A stretch of 11,128 nucleotides of DNA from Ruminococcaceae bacterium UBA5904 (GCA_002431305.1 DJEG01000130.1:18999-30126), one strand, 5' to 3'. Counted from the stretch's first letter, positions 1-7,158 are shown. Translations and numbers: made by a program. Notes: generated by a model not told the origin, from the sequence alone.

Positions 1-321
1 GTATTTACCGGCGGGTTTGACCACAATTTCTGCATAGACGGATTCGACGGTTCTTTAAGAGAAGCCGCCGAGGCATACAGTGAAAAGTCGGGCATATGCC
101 TCAATGTTTTCACCACTCTCCCGGGCGTTCAGTTTTATGCGGGCAATTTCCTTAAAGGCGACAAGGGCAAAAACGGCGTTCCGATGAATTACAGAAGCGG
201 ATTCTGTCTCGAAACCCAGTTTTACCCCGACAGCGTAAACAGACCGGAATTTCCCTCGTGTATATTTGACGCGGGCGAAAAATATACTTCAAAAACAGTA
301 TTTAAATTCTCTGTTAAATAA
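1..321 (+). CDS. galM: Aldose 1-epimerase (galactose mutarotase), C-terminal part
   Basis: This is the last 106 codons of an open frame that enters from the left edge and stops at TAA 319-321. Aldose 1-epimerase interconverts the alpha and beta anomers of sugars such as galactose in the cytoplasm and feeds the Leloir pathway. Visible family motifs are FDHNF (partial residues 6-10), the Q-F-Y-x-G-N-F segment (44-50), and C-L-E-T-Q followed by F-Y-P-D-S-x-N-x-P-x-F-P-S. The Glu of LETQ (residue 71 here) lines up with the catalytic base of GalM, and the GEKY segment near the end is typical of the family C-terminus. The N-terminal two thirds, including the catalytic His, lie outside the window. 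A terminator follows within 40 bases, so this is the last gene of its transcript. The family assignment is firm; the exact sugar is not shown. Confidence 0.9.
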   Translation, partial: VFTGGFDHNFCIDGFDGSLREAAEAYSEKSGICLNVFTTLPGVQFYAGNFLKGDKGKNGVPMNYRSGFCLETQFYPDSVNRPEFPSCIFDAGEKYTSKTVFKFSVK

Positions 322-359
322 ATTTAAGAGTATTTCAAGCACTTCAAACTATAATTACA

Positions 360-390
360 GTCGGGGCGTTATGTACGTTCCGGCTTTTTT
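360..390 (+). terminator. Intrinsic terminator after galM
   Basis: A 10-bp stem pairs 360-369 with 375-384 around a 5-base loop (TATGT) and is followed by six T (385-390). Three of the pairs are G-U wobbles that work only in RNA made from the + strand; the opposite transcript would have A-C mismatches. It is therefore directional and ends the galM transcript. Confidence 0.85.
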
Positions 391-407
391 GTTTACATAA
401 TTTTAAC

Positions 408-436
408 TTGACTTAATATTTTAATTATTATATTAT
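408..436 (+). promoter_or_regulatory. Sigma-A type promoter of the four-gene envelope operon
   Basis: TTGACT (408-413) and TATTAT (431-436) are separated by exactly 17 bases in AT-rich DNA, just after the galM terminator. A second -10-like TATAAT lies at 437-442 but would need a 23-base spacer. Transcription would start near 443, giving a leader of about 45 bases. The leader contains GGCTG (444-448) and CAGCC (466-470), which could pair weakly, and an AGGAGA ribosome binding site at 475-480. This is the only convincing promoter before the terminator at 6375. Confidence 0.75.
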
Positions 437-487
437 TATAATAGGCTGTTTAGCGGGACAGGCTTCAGCCCGATAGGAGAAGATTTT

Positions 488-2362
488 ATGAAATTTCGCA
501 GGATAACAGCAGTAATTCTTGCCGTCATGCTGATGATGCCCGTTTTTTCGCTTGCCGGTTCGGCTCTCGTACTTGCCGAAACTCAGTACAACTATGACGA
601 AGCCGACCCGTCGTGGCTTAAGGACCTCGTCGTTATGGAACAGCTTAACGTAAACGACGCCGTAGACGGTAAACTCAATAAGATCTGCGCCGACGCTGAA
701 TATGAATACACGGAAACCGCTCAGACTTTCGAGGAAACGGTTTCGTACTACTATCTTCTTTATAAACTTGATGCCGACTCTAGAAAAGCAGCGTATCTTT
801 ACATTCTCGACTATCTTAATCTGTTTTCGTCCGCGGCAAACGGAAACGTCTCCGACGAGTACATACGCTACTGGCTCGAAAGCGCGGGAATTGTCTACCC
901 CGAAAACGAGACTTCCCTCACCCCCGTTCTTGCACGCGCGCTCTATGCTCTGCTTACTTCGTCGGATTCAAAATATACGATAGAAAAAGGCACAGGACTT
1001 GAAACCGCGCTGATGGCATATGCGGCGGAAACGTTCGGAGTCGACATAAACACGCTCAGAAAATACTCGCAGACGGAGATTTTGACCCTCGACCAGTACG
1101 TAACGGCGGCATGCCGTTACACCCTTTATCTTAAGGGCTATAAAGTTGACAAGGACACTGACGAAAAAGAAGTTGCGCGCCTCATGGCGGTGTATGTCAT
1201 AGAAAGCCAGGGCATAGCCGTCGACCCCGATAACATAACGTTTGAAGAGCTTCAGACGAAATACACTACCGCAATGCTCGGAAAGATATATGACGTCACT
1301 CCCGACCCCGATATGATGAAACAGGCTGTTGATTCTAATTCCATCGCGTCATACCTCCTCCAGCTTATAGGCAAAAAATATAATTTAACCGTAAGAAGTT
1401 CTCTTTCATATGAAGAAATGTTTACCCTCGTAAGGGACAACACGGACTATTTCAAATTAGAGGACAACGAATTTTACGCCGATATCGACAAGTATAAAGT
1501 TAAACTCGATTATAAGCGCGACAGGCTTTGGGTTATGCCCACGGCAATTACCGACACGAGCATTATATCAGGGTGCGTTGTCGAAATATTTATAAACGGT
1601 CAGCAGGTTAAGGACAATTATTTTTCAAAAGTATCGCTCGACACTTCGAAAACATCCGAAACGGTAACCGTGCGCGTCGACTACTATAAGAGCGGAGAGG
1701 CTAAAAAAACTTCAAATTATTACATTGAGGTTTATCAGGGCACCGAAACTCCCCCGCAGAGCGAAAATCCGATAGCTGGTATAATATCGTCGTCGTCCGA
1801 CCGTATCAATCAGATAAAAGATTCTCTCGGCGATGATTCGGTATTTTCGGATATTTTCCAAAATATCAACTTTAATCTTCCTCAGAGAGTTTTAAGCATA
1901 ATGTCCCTGCTCGTTCCCAGCTTTACAAACGGGCTCGGAAACGGATATCAGTATATTAAAAAGATATTCGGATTTGCCGACGACAATAATTCGGGAACAA
2001 TAAACACCGACAACATAAGCGGAGTCGGCGGACTCGAAAGTTATCTCCAGTCGGGCTCTTCGGGAGTCAGCATTCCCGTTTCAACTCAGCTTATAACGAA
2101 CAACTTAACCTCCGGTTCACCGCAGGTTAATTACGTCGGCGTTGACAAGTATGTCGTCGAGCCCGCAACCGGAAACATCAGTTATACCGATACGGGCAAT
2201 GACAAAACATTCTCATTCGGCGACGAAAATGTTGTTCTGGCTGTCTCGCTGTTTATTATGGCGGCAGCAATAATTGCCGTAGGTATCGCGTTTGCAATCA
2301 AATTCAACGGTAAACGTTCATCCGGCCCGCACGGAAAATCCCGTCGCAAGGCAAGGAGATAA
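488..2362 (+). CDS. Secreted, C-terminally membrane-anchored protein of unknown family
   Basis: I do not recognise this 624-residue protein as a named family. Residues 1-30 form a clear signal peptide: KFRR, a hydrophobic core, then cleavage after V-L-A. Residues 31-330 look mostly helical and carry loosely repeated units in which a short G-hydrophobic-x-V turn precedes a helix (around 134, 217, 242 and 299). Residues about 330-420 are rich in alternating hydrophobic residues and end in YYIEVYQG, resembling an Ig-like or cadherin-like beta-sandwich. A Ser/Asn/Gly-rich linker leads to a single membrane helix (about 581-604) and a 20-residue Arg/Lys-rich cytoplasmic tail. The bulk should therefore lie outside the cell, anchored at its C-terminus. 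The start is supported by AGGAGA 7 bases upstream of ATG. The gene is first in the operon, 45 bases before the response regulator, so a role as signal, ligand or substrate of the downstream kinase/protease is plausible but unproven. The gene is real; its function is open. Confidence 0.9.
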   Translation: MKFRRITAVILAVMLMMPVFSLAGSALVLAETQYNYDEADPSWLKDLVVMEQLNVNDAVDGKLNKICADAEYEYTETAQTFEETVSYYYLLYKLDADSRKAAYLYILDYLNLFSSAANGNVSDEYIRYWLESAGIVYPENETSLTPVLARALYALLTSSDSKYTIEKGTGLETALMAYAAETFGVDINTLRKYSQTEILTLDQYVTAACRYTLYLKGYKVDKDTDEKEVARLMAVYVIESQGIAVDPDNITFEELQTKYTTAMLGKIYDVTPDPDMMKQAVDSNSIASYLLQLIGKKYNLTVRSSLSYEEMFTLVRDNTDYFKLEDNEFYADIDKYKVKLDYKRDRLWVMPTAITDTSIISGCVVEIFINGQQVKDNYFSKVSLDTSKTSETVTVRVDYYKSGEAKKTSNYYIEVYQGTETPPQSENPIAGIISSSSDRINQIKDSLGDDSVFSDIFQNINFNLPQRVLSIMSLLVPSFTNGLGNGYQYIKKIFGFADDNNSGTINTDNISGVGGLESYLQSGSSGVSIPVSTQLITNNLTSGSPQVNYVGVDKYVVEPATGNISYTDTGNDKTFSFGDENVVLAVSLFIMAAAIIAVGIAFAIKFNGKRSSGPHGKSRRKARR

Positions 2363-2407
2363 AAAGACAATTTATATAATATTTCGTATAAAAAAGAGGA
2401 GAAAAAC

Positions 2408-3097
2408 ATGGCTAACGAAAAAATAATGATCGTCGACGACGACATTAACATCTGCGAACTTATACGTCTGTATCTCGAAAAAGAGAAATACACGACTGTT
2501 ATCGTTAACGACGGTCTCGAGGCGGTACAGACATTTAACGAGGTAAATCCCGACCTTGTACTGCTTGATATTATGCTTCCCGGACTTGACGGATGGCAGG
2601 TTTGCAGAAAAATAAGAAACAATTCAAACGTTCCTATTATAATGCTTTCGGCAAAGAGCGAAACGTTTGATAAATGTCTCGGGCTTGAGCTCGGCGCGGA
2701 CGACTACATATCAAAACCGTTTGAAACCAAGGAAGTTCTTGCGAGAATCAAAGCAGTTCTCAGACGTTCGGCTTCCGTTATGACCGAGCAGGTCAACGAG
2801 GTTCACTACGATAAACTGTCGATTAATATTACGAATTACGAGCTTAAAGTAAACGGAGTCGTAGTTGACACTCCGCCCAAAGAGCTTGAACTAATTTTCC
2901 ATCTTGCAAGCAATCCCAACCGCGTATTCACAAGAGACCAGCTTCTCGACGAGGTTTGGGGATTCGACTACTACGGAGATTCGAGAACCGTAGACGTTCA
3001 CGTTAAGAGACTGCGTGAAAAGTTCGAGGGAGTATCCGACAAATGGGAGCTTAAAACCGTTTGGTCGGTAGGATATAAATTCGAAACAAAGGATTGA
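2408..3097 (+). CDS. OmpR/PhoB-family response regulator
   Basis: This 229-residue cytoplasmic transcription factor has the full two-domain layout. The receiver domain (about 5-118) shows the acidic pocket D10-D11-D12, phospho-acceptor D54 in LLDIMLPG, S81 at the Thr/Ser switch position, Y100 and K103 in the SKPF motif. The winged-helix DNA-binding domain (about 130-226) has the PPKELEL start, the recognition region R-T-V-D-V-H-V-K-R-L-R and the terminal GYKF wing. All phosphorylation residues are intact. AGAGGAG lies 6 bases before ATG. The partner kinase starts 9 bases after the stop, so the two are a cognate, co-translated pair. A TATAAT sits at 2375-2380 but I see no matching -35, so transcription probably comes from the promoter at 408. 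The domain type resembles PhoP/WalR/ResD regulators; the sequence alone does not say which regulon it controls. Confidence 0.95.
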   Translation: MANEKIMIVDDDINICELIRLYLEKEKYTTVIVNDGLEAVQTFNEVNPDLVLLDIMLPGLDGWQVCRKIRNNSNVPIIMLSAKSETFDKCLGLELGADDYISKPFETKEVLARIKAVLRRSASVMTEQVNEVHYDKLSINITNYELKVNGVVVDTPPKELELIFHLASNPNRVFTRDQLLDEVWGFDYYGDSRTVDVHVKRLREKFEGVSDKWELKTVWSVGYKFETKD

Positions 3098-3106
3098 GAT
3101 ATTTAA

Positions 3107-4624
3107 GTGAATAAGTCGGACGATAAAATTACGGCTTCTATGCCGAAACAAAGCGTCTCGCTGTTTAATAAATATTTCAAATTCTTTTCGGTCACTTTTT
3201 TGATATGCCTTACCTTATTAAGTCTTACGCTAATGATTTTCATAGCCGACTACTGGGAGGATCAGAAAAAACTCGATTTGTACAATGCCGCAAGTAACGT
3301 TGCGGCATTTTGTTCAAATTCGTCCGGAAACAGCGAAAGCAAAGAATACAGCGAAACGCTCAAAACCACCATTAACAATATAGCCGGAGTGTCAGGCGCC
3401 GACATTCTCATAGTTAACTCGCAGCCCGATAACGCATATGTAGAATACTGCGGATGTGCGGATAAGAGCGAGTCGGAAACAGTATGCAAAAAACACAGCG
3501 GAATGAAAATTCCCGGGGAAATAATAACGAGCATGCTTGTCGAGGATCAGTTTACAAACGTCGGAACACTTTCCGGAACGTTTAAAAACAACCATTTTGT
3601 CGCTTCGTCAAAGATTCGTGACAAAAACGGGAACATAACCGCCGTCGTTATTGTAATACAGCAGTTAAGCGACGGACTGAAACCGTATCTCAGTTCTTTC
3701 ATAAAAACATTTACGGTTGCAATAGTTATTTCACTCTTCACCGTCAGTATCGGCGTATACATAGCTGCATATTCGCTTACAAAGCCTATGAAACAGATAG
3801 CCGAAGCCACGCGCCGTTTTTCGGACGGAGATTTCAGTTACCGCATAAAAATTCATCAGGGAAAGAAAAGCGTACGCGAAATAGACGAGCTTCAGTATGC
3901 GTTCAACTCAATGGCTGACGCGCTCGAAGATCTCGAAAAATCGCGTTCGAGCTTCGTTGCAAATGTTTCGCACGAATTAAAAACGCCGATGACGACTATC
4001 GGCGGATTCATCGACGGCATAATCGACGGAACAATCGACGAGGAGCACCGCGGGTATTATTTAAAAATAGTATCGGATGAGGTAAAAAGACTTTCACGTC
4101 TCGTTGTTTCAATGCTCAATATGTCGAAAATCGAATCGGGAGAGTTGACGCTCAACATTTCGAAATTCAACATATCCGATATGCTTTTAAAAATATTTTT
4201 GTCGTTCGAACGCCAGATTGACGCTAAAAAAATCAGCGTCGAAGGACTTGTTAAACTCGGAAGCGTCAGCATTGAAGCAGACCCGGACATGATAAATCAG
4301 GTTTTTTATAACCTCGTTGACAACGCTGTCAAATTTACCGATTACGGCGGAACGATATCAATAAAGACGGAAACGGACGGCGAATATTTCACCGCGTATC
4401 TTAAAAATACCGGCAAGGGAATCAGTCCCGAAGACCTTGAAAGAATTTTCGACAGATTCTATAAGGCTGACAAATCACGCTCCCTCGACGCAAAAAGCGC
4501 CGGACTCGGTTTGTTTATAGTTAAAAGTATAGTCGAGCTTCACGACGGAAAAATATATGCGGACAGCGTTCAGAATGAATTTACGCAATTTACAGTTAAA
4601 TTAAAGGTACGGCTTATACAATAG
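3107..4624 (+). CDS. Membrane sensor histidine kinase (HAMP, HisKA, HATPase)
   Basis: This 505-residue kinase should phosphorylate the response regulator just upstream. In order: a membrane helix (about 26-47), an extracytoplasmic sensor domain (about 49-200), a second membrane helix (about 202-224), a HAMP linker (about 225-278), a HisKA domain with phospho-acceptor H289 in VSHELKTP, and a HATPase domain with N-box N402/N406, G1 box around G436-x-G438 and G2 box G466-L-G468. E290 and T293 form the E-x-x-T motif of bifunctional kinase/phosphatases. The sensor domain holds C115-G-C117, C127 and H130, a possible metal or redox site. The usual G1-box Asp is Asn (N434), a variant also known in active kinases. 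The start is GTG, 9 bases after the regulator stop; the best ribosome site is AAGGA inside the end of that gene, 13 bases away, so ATG at 3140 (residue 12) is an alternative start. The signal sensed is unknown. Confidence 0.93.
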   Translation: MNKSDDKITASMPKQSVSLFNKYFKFFSVTFLICLTLLSLTLMIFIADYWEDQKKLDLYNAASNVAAFCSNSSGNSESKEYSETLKTTINNIAGVSGADILIVNSQPDNAYVEYCGCADKSESETVCKKHSGMKIPGEIITSMLVEDQFTNVGTLSGTFKNNHFVASSKIRDKNGNITAVVIVIQQLSDGLKPYLSSFIKTFTVAIVISLFTVSIGVYIAAYSLTKPMKQIAEATRRFSDGDFSYRIKIHQGKKSVREIDELQYAFNSMADALEDLEKSRSSFVANVSHELKTPMTTIGGFIDGIIDGTIDEEHRGYYLKIVSDEVKRLSRLVVSMLNMSKIESGELTLNISKFNISDMLLKIFLSFERQIDAKKISVEGLVKLGSVSIEADPDMINQVFYNLVDNAVKFTDYGGTISIKTETDGEYFTAYLKNTGKGISPEDLERIFDRFYKADKSRSLDAKSAGLGLFIVKSIVELHDGKIYADSVQNEFTQFTVKLKVRLIQ

Positions 4625-4630
4625 GGTCAG

Positions 4631-4649
4631 AAAGTATGAAACATACTTT
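4631..4649 (+). repeat. Perfect inverted repeat between kinase and protease genes
   Basis: AAAGTATG (4631-4638) and CATACTTT (4642-4649) are perfect complements around AAA, giving an 8-bp, AT-rich hairpin 6 bases after the kinase stop and 21 bases before the protease ribosome site. No T-run follows on either strand, so it is not a standard terminator. It could be an mRNA processing or stabilising stem, a weak attenuator, or a protein-binding site. Confidence 0.6.
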
Positions 4650-4685
4650 TACAAAAAAGCCAATTATATCAAGGAGGTCTTTTTT

Positions 4686-6353
4686 ATGACTGACGATTAT
4701 GAAAAATACAAATCAAATCCCGAGTCCGGAGATGAAAATGAAATTTCCGGAGCCCCCGCCGGAGACACCCCGAGCAACGGCGCACAGGCAGCTTCTTCCG
4801 CAAACGGGCAGAACGCGGACAACAGCGAAAACGCACAGCACGTAAACGCAGAATACGAGGGTAACAGATTCAGTCAGAACAATTCATCATACGCTTCGGG
4901 CGAATATTCGTACAAAGGCGACCCGAACAAACAGCAGAACAATCCGTACTCAGCGCCGAATTCAAACGGATACAACCCCTACGGCGCACCGAATTACAAT
5001 AATTATCAGAATACGCAGAACAATAACAATTATTCTAATCCCTATACCTCTAACACGCCGGGATTCCAGCCTCAGTACCAGCCCCCGCAGAAGAAAAAGA
5101 ATACGGGTAAAAAAGTATTCTTCGGTATTCTCATCGGCATACTCGTTATAATCGTTGCCGCTATCATTATTACTGCCGTTACAGGCAATTCAACTAATAC
5201 AACCGGCGACAGTACAAAAGAATCCGTAACAAACAACGACGTAGGCTCACTTGAGCTGTCAGACAGTTCATCTTCATCCTCCCCCGCTAACGAGGTTTAT
5301 AAAAAGATTGTAAAATCAAACGTCGGACTTCTCGTCTATGCAAACAATAAACTTTCAACCGAGGGTTCGGGCGTTATCGCAAAAGAAGGCGATGACGGAT
5401 ATACGTATATCATAACCTGCGCTCACGTTATTTCGAACGGTTCAAAGGTTGTCGTGCAGACATATGACAATGAGGAATACGATGCCGAAATCGTAGGCTA
5501 CGACACGAGATCCGACCTCGGAGTCCTCAAAATTAAGAAAACGGGACTTGACTGTGCATCATTCGGCGACTCCGACAAACTTGAAGTCGGTCAGACCGTA
5601 TACGCAATAGGCAACCCTCAGGGCAGCCAGTTCGCAGGTTCGTTCACATCGGGCATGGTTTCCGCAATCGACAGACCCGTAAGCTCTTCAACGGGCTATG
5701 AGATGAAGTGTATACAGCACACGGCGGCTATCAACCCCGGTAACTCCGGCGGTGCTCTTGTTAACGATAAAGGTGAGGTTATCGGTATCAACTCAATGAA
5801 AATAGCTTCGACCGATACCGAGGGCATGGGATTCTCCGTTCCTTCGAGCGTAGTTAAGGAAATATTCGACTCTATCGTTGCAAACGGTTATGTAACCGGC
5901 AGAGCAAAACTCGGCATCACCTATGCGGCGGCTGTAAACTATGACCAGTACAGTATGTATGTAAATATCAAGGGGCTTCCCTCCGGATCTATCGTAATAG
6001 CAAGCATTTCCGACGACAGCGCTCTTAAAGATACGAAGGCTCAGGTCGGCGACCTTATCGTAGGCGTTAACGGCAAGGATATGGACTCCACAGGCATGCT
6101 CGCGGAAATGATGGAGGACATGAAGGCGGGAGACAAGCTCACGCTCAACCTCGTCAGAATCAATACTCAGAACTGGTCTCAGGAAACGTTTGACGTTACC
6201 GTAACGCTTGTTGAAGACAGAGGAAACACAACGGTTAACAACAATTCGCAGGATAACAACGAATCTGACAACGGCGGTTCATACGGCAGTTCGGACGACC
6301 TCGAGAGATATTTCGAAGAATACTTCAAAAAATATTACGGCAACGGCGACTAA
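4686..6353 (+). CDS. HtrA/DegP-like membrane serine protease with one PDZ domain
   Basis: This 555-residue protease is of the S1C (HtrA) type, which degrades or processes misfolded envelope proteins outside the membrane. Residues 1-138 are a disordered, Asn/Gln/Ser/Tyr-rich cytoplasmic tail with three NPY-containing repeats (86-92, 97-103, 118-124). KKKNTGKK then precedes one membrane helix (about 145-165). After a Ser-rich linker (194-199) comes the trypsin-like domain with catalytic H247 (CAHV), D277 (SDLGVL) and S354 (GNSGG), all present. A PDZ domain follows (about 409-512), and the protein ends in a polar stretch and an aromatic, charged segment (about 536-552). The start has a full AAGGAGGT site 7 bases before ATG, the strongest in the operon. 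It is last in the operon, 61 bases after the kinase gene. Lying beside a two-component pair, it is a likely effector or target of that system. An htrA/degP-like name fits, but the exact ortholog cannot be fixed here. Confidence 0.94.
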   Translation: MTDDYEKYKSNPESGDENEISGAPAGDTPSNGAQAASSANGQNADNSENAQHVNAEYEGNRFSQNNSSYASGEYSYKGDPNKQQNNPYSAPNSNGYNPYGAPNYNNYQNTQNNNNYSNPYTSNTPGFQPQYQPPQKKKNTGKKVFFGILIGILVIIVAAIIITAVTGNSTNTTGDSTKESVTNNDVGSLELSDSSSSSSPANEVYKKIVKSNVGLLVYANNKLSTEGSGVIAKEGDDGYTYIITCAHVISNGSKVVVQTYDNEEYDAEIVGYDTRSDLGVLKIKKTGLDCASFGDSDKLEVGQTVYAIGNPQGSQFAGSFTSGMVSAIDRPVSSSTGYEMKCIQHTAAINPGNSGGALVNDKGEVIGINSMKIASTDTEGMGFSVPSSVVKEIFDSIVANGYVTGRAKLGITYAAAVNYDQYSMYVNIKGLPSGSIVIASISDDSALKDTKAQVGDLIVGVNGKDMDSTGMLAEMMEDMKAGDKLTLNLVRINTQNWSQETFDVTVTLVEDRGNTTVNNNSQDNNESDNGGSYGSSDDLERYFEEYFKKYYGNGD

Positions 6354-6374
6354 TCGTTAAACCGGTAAATATCG

Positions 6375-6410
6375 GCTCCGAATCAAAATTATGATTCGGA
6401 GCTGTTTTTT
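6375..6410 (+). terminator. Strong intrinsic terminator ending the four-gene operon
   Basis: An 11-bp perfect stem pairs 6375-6385 with 6392-6402 around a 6-base loop and is followed by TG and six T (6405-6410). It lies 21 bases after the protease stop and separates the operon from the tetR promoter. Confidence 0.93.
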
Positions 6411-6447
6411 ATCTTCATTTTGTCATAAAAAGTTTATAAAAATAGCA

Positions 6448-6469
6448 AACATCCATATCCTTTGATGTT
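6448..6469. promoter_or_regulatory. Candidate operator: 22-bp inverted repeat at the tetR promoter
   Basis: AACATC (6448-6453) and GATGTT (6464-6469) form perfect 6-base arms separated by 10 bases. The right arm overlaps the -35 box of the tetR promoter, where a bound repressor would block RNA polymerase. TetR-family proteins commonly repress their own promoters through repeats of this size, so autoregulation is the obvious guess. A nearly identical repeat with the same spacing lies at 9548-9569. Confidence 0.5.
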
Positions 6470-6496
6470 GACATTTTCGGCAATAGGCTGTACAAT
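6468..6496 (+). promoter_or_regulatory. Near-consensus sigma-A promoter of the tetR gene
   Basis: TTGACA (6468-6473, perfect consensus) and TACAAT (6491-6496) are spaced by 17 bases. Transcription should begin near 6503, leaving a short leader of about 25 bases that holds GGAGGG (6517-6522) as ribosome binding site. Confidence 0.85.
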
Positions 6497-6528
6497 TATA
6501 CTCATGTTCAATTTTCGGAGGGATCATT

Positions 6529-7092
6529 ATGGATCAAAAAAAAGAAGACAGACGTATCCAGTATACAAAGCGCATGCTTCAGGATGCCGTCTTTGAACTG
6601 CTTAAAGAAAAAAACGTTAATGAGATCTCCGTTACGGAACTTTGCGCAAAGGCAAATATAAACAGAGGTTCGTTTTATAAATACTATACGAACATCTATG
6701 ATCTCCTTTTTCAGATTAAAAACAAATTTCTGATGTCGGCGAGAGAAACCGTTGACGAAATATTCGCGACGCAGGACACTTACGAGATGTTTGTAAAGCT
6801 TCTCGTCCTCATTTCCAACAATAGGGAAATTTTTTCAATGATAATAAATTCAAGCCACAGCAGTGATATAATAAACGAGATCGCCGGTCCGGCATATGTA
6901 ATGAGCGTACAGACATGGCTTACGAATCAGAGCGGTATTTCCGAGGAAAAGTTTATGTACATATTCAATTTCCTTGTCGGCGGTGCGGTTTTAACCGTAG
7001 GAAAATGGCTCTACAACGAGTGCAAGGAAGATATCCCCTCTGTTGCAAAGTATCTTGCCGAATGCACTGATAACGTTTTAGGCGTTGAATAA
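6529..7092 (+). CDS. TetR/AcrR-family transcriptional regulator
   Basis: This 187-residue protein has a typical TetR N-terminal DNA-binding domain: T-K-R-M-L-Q-D-A-V-F-E-L-L as first helix and a helix-turn-helix at about 33-55 with ISVTELC, N45-R-G-S-F-Y-K-Y-Y and the aromatic-rich recognition helix end. The C-terminal ligand or dimer domain (about 65-187) includes FNFLVGGAV and KWL, resembling the Firmicutes TetR_C group that occurs in DhaS-like regulators; that match is from memory and weak. GGAGGG lies 6 bases before ATG. The gene is transcribed alone, with its own promoter and a terminator right after it, and converges with serA. No transporter or enzyme gene is divergent from it, so its target is not evident; the inverted repeats at 6448 and 9548 are the best leads. 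Ligand unknown. Confidence 0.92.
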   Translation: MDQKKEDRRIQYTKRMLQDAVFELLKEKNVNEISVTELCAKANINRGSFYKYYTNIYDLLFQIKNKFLMSARETVDEIFATQDTYEMFVKLLVLISNNREIFSMIINSSHSSDIINEIAGPAYVMSVQTWLTNQSGISEEKFMYIFNFLVGGAVLTVGKWLYNECKEDIPSVAKYLAECTDNVLGVE

Positions 7093-7102
7093 ATAAACGC
7101 AC

Positions 7103-7142
7103 AAAAAAACAACTGCGAAGTTTTTAAGGCTTCGCAGTTTTT
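7103..7142. terminator. Bidirectional terminator between tetR and serA
   Basis: A 10-bp perfect stem pairs AACTGCGAAG (7111-7120) with CTTCGCAGTT (7130-7139). A T-run follows on the + strand (7138-7142) and a run of seven A precedes it (7103-7109), which becomes a T-run for the - strand. One hairpin can thus end both converging transcripts, 19-20 bases from each coding region. Confidence 0.9.
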
Positions 7143-7158
7143 ATTATAATATATTAAA

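Noticed and set aside
440..449. Shared AATAGGCTGT at 440-449 and at 6482-6491
   Set aside because: The two copies sit at different places relative to their promoters (near the start site versus in the -35/-10 spacer), so a common function is unlikely.
2131..2300. Possible sortase signal in the 624-aa protein (EPATG before a TM helix and basic tail)
   Set aside because: The TG motif lies about 18 residues before the hydrophobic segment and the basic tail is 20 residues long; sorting signals have the motif almost next to the helix and a very short tail. A plain membrane anchor fits better.
2375..2380. TATAAT just before the response regulator as a separate promoter
   Set aside because: No acceptable -35 lies 16-18 bases upstream; AT-rich gaps often contain such hexamers.
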